From Tetmemena sp. SeJ-2015 (taxonomy: Eukaryota; Ciliophora; Spirotrichea; Sporadotrichida; Oxytrichidae): 13,007 nt of DNA. Every line of letters starts with the position of its first letter. The stretch's first letter is position 1. The stretch lies in the NCBI GenBank assembly GCA_027382625.1, contig JAJKFJ010023726.1, positions 1 through 13,007 on the forward strand, given 5' to 3'. Made by a program: the position numbers and the translations under genes. This document shows positions 7,546 to 13,007 of the stretch, piece by piece. The notes below the pieces were generated by a model. That model was not told where the DNA came from. It was given only the letters and a program-made list of their open reading frames with translations, and made no database searches.

Positions 7546-8419
7546 TAAAATAAAGTAAGAATACTAAATTTGTACTAGAATTAATGATTAACTCGCAATT
7601 ATGATCAATGATCAATGATAATATTATAGTCTATATAACATACTGCAAATAACGTTGTCTTTATATCATTAAATAACTCTTGAACCATTTATTTTTTTTA
7701 ATTAATTTTATTATAATTTTAAAAATACATATTAGTTTGTAAAATTTTAATTGTAGATTAATAAAGTGGAGTAAAACAAAAAAGAAATCTAAGTAGCAAA
7801 TGAATTAAAATCGCTAAATTTATCCTAATTTTTGAAGCTATAGTTTTTAGTTTTAGATTGTTTTTTAATAAAAATAAATATTTTCAATTCTAAATTATTA
7901 ACTATTAGAAATATTTTTAATTTTCAATTTGTTATATTATTTAATTCTTTCAATATTTAATAATTATTCACAATGTAAACTCAATTATATAGAAAAGTTT
8001 ACATCACACTAAAGCATTTTTTATAATTATTTAGGAGGAATTTAGAGGTTAATTAATTTTTAAAAGTTCATAAAATTTAAACAGAATAGAGGACATATTT
8101 ATTATTTTAAATTAGAAAAGTATAAAAATATAAAAATAGCGAGACAAATTTAATAACAAATATTTAAGGTTAATATAACCAAGCTAAATTAAAAACCTTT
8201 AAGTGTATATAATCTCAGTAGTAAATAATGGTGTCAGTTGTGAAGACATGAGGACTATACATTTAAGATCCCACTTGACCAACCTCCCTGAGTATTGAGG
8301 TTCTGCAACCACACATATTTTTTTAAAAATGCGTCATGATATAATAAAAAATCTAAAATTAGGTCAGATTAGTCTTCAAGCTTCCAAATTGTTGTTTCAT
8401 CAATATATTATTCAATTGA
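7546..8419. other. AT-rich stretch, no supported gene
   Basis: Mostly homopolymeric A/T runs. A small GC-richer patch at 8225-8300 reads sensibly on both strands (for example SCEDMRTIHLRSHLTNLPEY on +) and could be one short germline coding segment, but nothing links it to a gene. Confidence 0.35.
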
Positions 8420-8572
8420 GCTGAAACAAGTAAAGAAGTATCAGCCCAAAATCATTAAACTTATTTATCAATCAAGCAAGCAATGCTTCAGCTCATCATA
8501 GAATACATCCTAGTATAATTCACAGCTTCCAAATATAAGGACTACTATATTAAAGATAAATAAGTGAAGTGA
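8420..8572 (+). CDS. Short open-frame candidate, unknown
   Basis: 50 codons ending at TGA 8570-8572, containing ETSKEVSAQNHQTYLSIK and LQLIIEYILVQFTASKYKDY. Two-thirds of the non-Gln codons start with a purine, a moderate coding sign, but another + frame over the same DNA is also open. No start and no family seen. It could be a single coding segment of an interrupted gene, or chance. Confidence 0.28.
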
Positions 8573-9484
8573 ATCATGGGTTATAAGAATAAGATCAAAG
8601 CCCAATTCTTAATTAGAGATGTGATTAGGACTATAATTAATAAAGATCAGTGATTGGCTAATAGAGATTAATATTGATTGGTATTTAATATAATGATCAG
8701 AGCAATAATTAAAACTCTAATGTTTAATTGGATTTCTCTGTAGAGATCAGTGATTAATCAATGGGGTGTCTAAATTTAATCAAAGCCTAATCTTTTCCTA
8801 TTTAATGACTTAAAATTATCACCCCTTATTTTCTTTTAAAACCTGATAACATTCTATTTGACAAAGACCTTCTACTTTAAACTCTTTTAAATCTTATTCT
8901 TTTAACCCACGATTAACTTCACTTATTTATCTTTAAAAGCCTCGAGAAGAAAAATTTAGCGGATAGTAATGGCTGGTTAATCTCTATTGCCCTAATCTAC
9001 TTTGGTGACATGTCATGGGAAATATATTTTAACTTTCTAATTGAATTATATATTACTATGATAAATAACTCATTTTTCCTCATTATCGAACATTATTTTT
9101 TTTAATTAATAAATCTTGATAAAGTAGAATATTAAAATAAAAGAATGTAAATTTACTTTTAAATATCTAATTTTAGACTATACTCTTTGCATTTGTTGCT
9201 AAAACTTAAAATTCATTTTTCTACAATAAAAACCACAATATTAGAGTAGATTTAGGGAATAAAAATTTATCTACTTATTTTTTTAAAATTAATTCACTAT
9301 TTCTGTTTTAAATATTGATATAAAATATTTTTAATTTTAAAATACAAAATAGTGCATATACACAATTTGTTAATTAGCTCTAATTTAAATTGAGAACACA
9401 TTTTAAAGTGCTTGTTATTTAATGTGGCCTCTGTTTTTAGAGTATTAAAGTGTAAATTTTCTTCATATTTCTTATTCATTATAC
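8573..9484. other. No supported gene; scattered short repeats
   Basis: AT-rich. AGATCAGTGATT occurs exactly at 8644-8655 and 8744-8755. A 60-codon minus-strand frame at 9297-9479 begins with ATG (MNKKYEENLHFNTLKTEAT) and has no standard stop, but codon bias is weak and it abuts the decayed repeat copy at 9485, so it is not called. Confidence 0.35.
8644..8755. repeat. 12-bp direct repeat AGATCAGTGATT, 100 bp apart
   Basis: Exact copies at 8644-8655 and 8744-8755, set among looser ATTGATT/TTAATCA elements. Similar short elements (CAATCACTAATTAAATC on +) occur near 12820-12840, so a worn dispersed repeat is possible. Confidence 0.4.
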
Positions 9485-9776
9485 CTGAGAATTTAGGAAA
9501 AAAAAAGAATCAAATGAGATTTTAAAATAGAATGGAATAAAATCTTTACAGTTGGAATCTCTCAGATTTTGAATAATTATTATATCATTCGATATTACAT
9601 AAATTCTAAGGTCTTTATATCTTTTCAACTTTTGGATCGGAGCTCTCTATTCAGAGTTAAAAGTAAATTAAGTTAAGTTTTGTTTAATATATTTTAATTA
9701 AATTGATAGTGCACACAAATCGCTACTGAGGGTTATTTTTGACGTGCTTGAAGAAGCATCTCCTATTAATTTTTGA
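9485..9776 (+). pseudogene. Decayed copy 2 of the 2288-2577 exon
   Basis: 292 bp from CTGAGAATTTA to TGA 9774-9776, matching the last exon of the small + gene. Shared protein pieces are LQLESLRF (QLKSLRF in copy 1), QILRSLYLFNFWIGALYSEL (QILRIFYPFNFIMGVLSQEL) and SLLR...INF then TGA. An extra T after CTCAGATTT creates a TGA. A compensating loss about 20 bp later restores the frame, since the block between the two conserved parts has the same 33-bp length in both copies. The 3' splice AG of copy 1 is TAC here and the acidic run is missing. A relic is the best reading. Confidence 0.55.
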
Positions 9777-9893
9777 CAAGTTGCTGAATTAGCATAATAT
9801 GATAATCTCTGATTTAAAATGCCAAGAAGTTACAACTTTCCATTTATTATTTAATACTCAACTATATAACTTAGCTATATCTCTTATTTTGTT

Positions 9894-10024
9894 ATTAGTA
9901 GTTCTACTAATTCCGTTGGCAACCATGTTAGTAATCACGAAAGGCTTAGCTGCTACTAATTTCATTGCAACGCGATTGCTACTAATTAAGTTGCAGCAAC
10001 TTTAGTATTGCTACTAATTAAGTT
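9894..10024. repeat. Cluster of ATTAGTAG / CTACTAAT elements
   Basis: A perfect inverted repeat, ATTAGTAG TT CTACTAAT, lies at 9894-9911. TGCTACTAATT follows at 9951-9961. The 17-mer TTGCTACTAATTAAGTT is exact at 9976-9992 and 10008-10024, 32 bp apart. A 68-codon + frame at 9799-10005 runs across it but is leucine-rich repeat-driven sequence, not a convincing gene. Confidence 0.55.
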
Positions 10025-10106
10025 TTAAGCAGTATAATTAGTATGTTAGAAAATAAAAATATAGCACGATCCTTTAGCAATCAGAATAATTTATAAACGG
10101 AGATCG

Positions 10107-10673
10107 TCATGGGTTGACACGTGGCATGAGGGACAGGTCACACCAGTTATGATCGTGTTTTAGTAGGTGATATAAAAGCCGATTATATATATATATATAT
10201 ACCCTAGCGGGGTGTTTAATTCTGCTAATATAATATAAACGGGGATGGGTTGTGATGTACCTCAAACCAAATTGAGGCCCAATTTGACAGAGTTTTATAA
10301 TCCTGGATTGGCACCTTCCATTTAGTGACCAGACAAAAAGAGTAATTAAATCATAGAAATTGTCTTGAGAGATACAAGCGAGATAAATGGAGTATTTTGC
10401 AAGGAAGCTCGGCATTACGAGATCCTTACTTATAAATATAACTAAATAAAAGAGTGGAAGGATTGCTACGGGCCACAAAAAAGAATTAAAATCATATATT
10501 TTCTTGCAAATTTCTCTCACTAAAAGTTTTATTGAATGTTTTAAGTCCATAACCTGTTTTATTGTCGAGGCATACGAAAATTGCTTTACTATTAGATAAG
10601 AAAAATATTCCAAAATAATCAACTGTTAATAATATTCTTATATTTGCGGAGAATTTGAATTTTCCGATGCCAT
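10107..10673 (-). CDS. Candidate 188-residue protein in a GC-richer island; strand uncertain
   Basis: A complete ATG (10673) to TGA (10107-10109) frame. It starts MASENSNSPQIQEYYQQ with two TAA-coded Gln. It then runs 171 codons free of all three standard stops, well beyond chance in AT-rich DNA. The middle has a hydrophobic stretch (FLWPVAILPLFYLVIFIS, about residues 65-83) that could span a membrane, followed by SLNGRCQSRIIK. No family recognised. Against it, first-position purine bias is weak here and stronger in two + frames over the same DNA: 10329-10535 (NGVFCKEARHYEILTYKY) and 10387-10794 (EYFARKLGITRSLLINITK, reminiscent of a helix-turn-helix). A hydrophobic antisense of a hydrophilic + gene would look like this. 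The island is probably coding on one strand. Confidence 0.4.
10184..10201. repeat. (TA)n microsatellite
   Basis: Nine uninterrupted TA units inside the GC-richer island. It lies in the C-terminal part of the minus-strand candidate, where it would encode alternating Tyr/Ile, which argues that part may be untranslated or wrongly framed. Confidence 0.8.
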
Positions 10674-10794
10674 AATGTGGTGTATTAACCTAATTTATAA
10701 CGAATATAAATAGGAATAATTATTATATTAAAAAGGGTTAATTTCACAAAATTTTTGTTTAAATGTTAAAAGATATAATTTTAGATTAAATTGA

Positions 10795-11699
10795 TTTTAT
10801 TAGGCTTAGAATGATGTATATTCAAATTCCTTTCAAGTATAAATTTTATTTTAGCCTTGATATTATGAGAAATTAAAATCAATTTATAATTTATTTCAAC
10901 GAATTTAAAAATATTTTTTTAAGTAGATGGCTATGATTGGACAGATTTAGGAATTTCAAATCTTGTTTTTTCTGTCAACTTTTAATTTTTAATTAAATAT
11001 GATAGATATATTAAAGTTCTAAAAATATTAATTTTTAAGAATTTATGATGCAGTTTACGGATTCAAGAACAAACTTTTTTTGACATTTTGTTGGTTATGT
11101 TTTATAGTTATAAATAATAAAACTTTGAAGTAAAAGTCTTTTTAAGACTTTAATTATATTATTTCAGTTTAGAATAATAAAAGGATTTAAAATTCTATTT
11201 TCAAAATGCAATAAAATTGAATTTTACTTCTCATTAAAATCCAATTTTTCACATTTATTTTCTATTATAAAATTTGAAAATATATCAAAGATTAAAGAAA
11301 TTGAACATTTTTGGAGGACATAGTGTATTCAATGATATCTGCCTTTATTAAACTTATATCTTAGAATAATTTTACTTAATTAGAAATATTTTAGACTGAT
11401 AATTAATAACTTATGGTGGAAGCCTATTACTACTTCTTATGGTACTACTCTACTCTCAGTTTTAAATACTTTAAATTTTACTTCATATTTATAATAATGT
11501 ATAACAATTTTTATTTAATTTTGTTTCTAATGGTGAGATTCTCAAAGTTGTTCATGATTTAATTTAAATGATAAATATCTGGCAATCAATCAAAACTCCA
11601 AAATCTTAAATATTCAATTTAATTAATAAAATGCCCATTTATTAATTTACTATTAGTCACAATTTCCATTTCTGTAAAGGAACTAAATTATTGTAAAAC
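10795..11699. other. AT-rich stretch, no supported gene
   Basis: Long A/T runs with many TGA in all frames and no motif, splice pair or copy of the repeats elsewhere in the window. Confidence 0.45.
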
Positions 11700-11862
11700 A
11701 GCCTCAGCGTCTGCCTCTTGATTGTCTACGATTCAGATCTCTCATTAACTTTGGAAGACATCACTTGCCAAGATGAGAGCTCTAAGAAGAATAGTGCTCT
11801 ATGAGTGGTATCTCATTCTTTGGCGTCATAGAGGCTTAAGGTGAGGAGTGAGTACTGTTCTG

Positions 11863-12258
11863 ATGGCTGCAGTGAGCTATTCACGTGAGTCAATCTACCA
11901 TCCCAATTTTAAATAATTGCTTACTTGTAGAGATGAAGAACAAGAATGCTCAACTCAATATTTTAAATAAAATTAATATCAAGTGCCAATCACAAAAAAT
12001 TAAATCCCCAAAAGTAAATAATAGGGAACAGAATTTTTCAGTAAGCGTAGCAAATTGTAAAATATGCCGGAACTTAAAATTATATAAAAGCTATTTAGTA
12101 TCAAAGGAAAGAGAATAAGCTCACAATATAATAGTTAAAATTTAAATGAAAATCGGAATTAAGTTAGAATGATAAATAAAAGTTGTAAATTAATAGCCGT
12201 TAAATTTCAAAGCAAGCTCCCGAATATGTGGCTTATTCGATAGCTTATTTAATTTTGA
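11863..12258 (+). CDS. Candidate Gln/Lys/Asn-rich protein, about 131 residues
   Basis: Frame open from 11845 to TGA 12256-12258 with an ATG at 11863. It begins MAAVSYSRESIYHPNFKQL, then LLTCRDEEQECSTQYFK and GTEFFSKRSKLQNMPELK. Many Gln are TAA/TAG, as in ciliate genes. A second + frame over 11885-12118 lacks standard stops and holds a CKIC pair (SVSVANCKICRNLKLY), so the frame is not certain. The sequence just upstream (11700-11880) is GC-richer and may hold an earlier coding segment (LLIVYDSDLSLTLEDITCQD). The last 28 bp overlap the minus-strand repeat copy at 12230. No family recognised. Confidence 0.38.
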
Positions 12259-12526
12259 AATGAGTCTTTTCATTTGCCGTTGTTATAGCTTGTGCCTATG
12301 AAGAGATTCTGATATATCAATCTCAGAACCAAGAAATCAACAAAGTTATAAAACTTATGGCTGAACTATCTCTTTCTACAGACCTCCTACCAATAGTTTC
12401 AGAGATGGAAGTTACTTAGAATTTGATGATTAATTGAATAGCAATAAATTTAACCCAAATACTAGCACTTCATCTGCCTCTGATTTTAAATTTTATTTTT
12501 TAATTCTCTTTTTATTAAATTTTCAG
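12230..12526 (-). pseudogene. Decayed, inverted copy 3 of the 2288-2577 exon
   Basis: On the minus strand it begins at 12526 with TTAG then CTGAAAATTTAATAAAAAG and ends with GCTATCGAATAAGC (copy 1: GCTATCGAACAAGC at 2578-2591). Matching residues are QMKCQYLGQIYCYSINHQIL (QLKSLRFEQLLHHSIQYQIL in copy 1) and NEKTHFKI (KEETHINF). A TGA stands where copy 1 has TTT before the conserved Asn, and the terminal stop is lost. The 3' splice AG is preserved. The + frame lying across it (LMAELSLSTDLLPIVSEME) also looks protein-like but is antisense to the conserved reading. Confidence 0.5.
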
Positions 12527-12865
12527 CTAATTTTGTGGTATAAATACTTTAATGGATTTTAATTATTTATCAAAAAATAATATAATTTCTCATCTCTCTT
12601 TTTATTAATAAGAGTTTTAGGGGTTTTAATTTCTAAGTTGCTAAAATAGATTACAAGTAAACCACTAAAAATACACTTTTTTAAGGAATATTGAAATAAT
12701 AGTAACTATTAATTTCTAAACTAATTATGCTTCATTATGATTTATTACGATATTAGAATTGAATATTAAAATTTTTCCAGAATCCAAATTAATTCCTAAT
12801 CATTAATCAATCAATAATTAAATCAATCACTAATTAAATCCCTCTATCCTTAAATTCCAACTTTC
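12527..12865. other. AT-rich stretch, no supported gene
   Basis: Nothing resembling exon 1 of the small + gene is found upstream of the inverted copy. A single GGGGTTTT lies at 12620-12627. ATTAATCAATCAATAATTAAATCAATC-type runs of ATCAAT/AATTAA fill 12780-12840. Confidence 0.4.
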
Positions 12866-13000
12866 GTTAAATCGACCACTAGTACCTTCTATTATTAACC
12901 CTACCACTGACAAATTATTAAACGACTTAATATTAAAATCGATCTAAAAGTTAAATCGGTCACTAGTACCTCCTATTATAGAACCAACCACTGACCGATT
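12866..13000. repeat. Two tandem copies of a ~84-bp-period repeat, running off the window
   Basis: GTTAAATCG..CACTAGTACC starts at 12866 and again at 12950. Over 51 bp the copies differ at about 9 positions. Conserved cores are CACTAGTACC, CTATTAT and ACCACTGAC. The second copy is cut by the window edge, so the array length is unknown. Confidence 0.7.
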
Positions 13001-13007
13001 CATCTAT

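Noticed and set aside
9799..10005. 68-codon + frame, leucine-rich
   Set aside because: Driven by the CTACTAAT repeats, with poor codon phase and no conserved neighbour.
12006..12013. Telomere-bearing transposon end
   Set aside because: Only one C4A4 unit with no inverted repeat beyond it, and it lies inside an open frame.
12262..12435. Plus-strand frame with EEILIYQSQNQEINK and LMAELSLSTDLLPIV
   Set aside because: It lies antisense to repeat copy 3, whose minus-strand reading agrees with copies 1 and 2. Long TGA-free frames arise easily here.

Overview
This window reads as germline (micronuclear) DNA of a ciliate. It is strongly AT-rich, and the coding stretches only make sense when TAA and TAG are read as glutamine and TGA is the only stop. 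Inside the best gene, a laminin-G-like (LamG) surface protein on the minus strand, the frame breaks repeatedly. At most breaks the intervening DNA is flanked by a short direct repeat (AGCTA, GATAAT, TTCAA, AATAAGT, TGATCA, ATTGCT, GTCAAA, GAGTT and others). Dropping one repeat plus the DNA between restores both the frame and a recognisable LamG motif. That is how internal eliminated segments (IESs) and pointers behave in Oxytricha/Stylonychia-type spirotrichs, so a spirotrich micronuclear locus is my best guess. Ordinary GT-AG introns of about 33-99 nt also seem present.

Layout, left to right. At 31-365 (+) lies the C-terminal half of a LamG domain, in opposite orientation to what follows. 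At 305-1625 (-) is part of a beta-rich, extracellular-looking protein with one clear IES and a likely intron. At 2127-2577 (+) is a small gene with a 38-nt intron. At 2619-5811 (-) is the LamG gene: signal peptide, three LamG domains and at least ten interruptions. From 5812 to about 9480 the DNA is AT-rich with only weak coding candidates (6997-7545, 8420-8572). The last exon of the small + gene recurs as a decayed copy at 9485-9776 (+) and another at 12230-12526 (-). Between these are a cluster of ATTAGTAG/CTACTAAT repeats (9894-10024), a GC-richer island open in several frames (10107-10794), a possible + gene (11863-12258) and, at the right edge, an 84-bp-spaced repeat (12866-13000).

The two convincing minus-strand genes look like secreted or cell-surface proteins. 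With only TGA as a stop, long open frames arise easily by chance in such AT-rich DNA, so open length alone was not used as evidence. Weight was given to motif matches, agreement between copies, splice sites in phase and pointer repeats.
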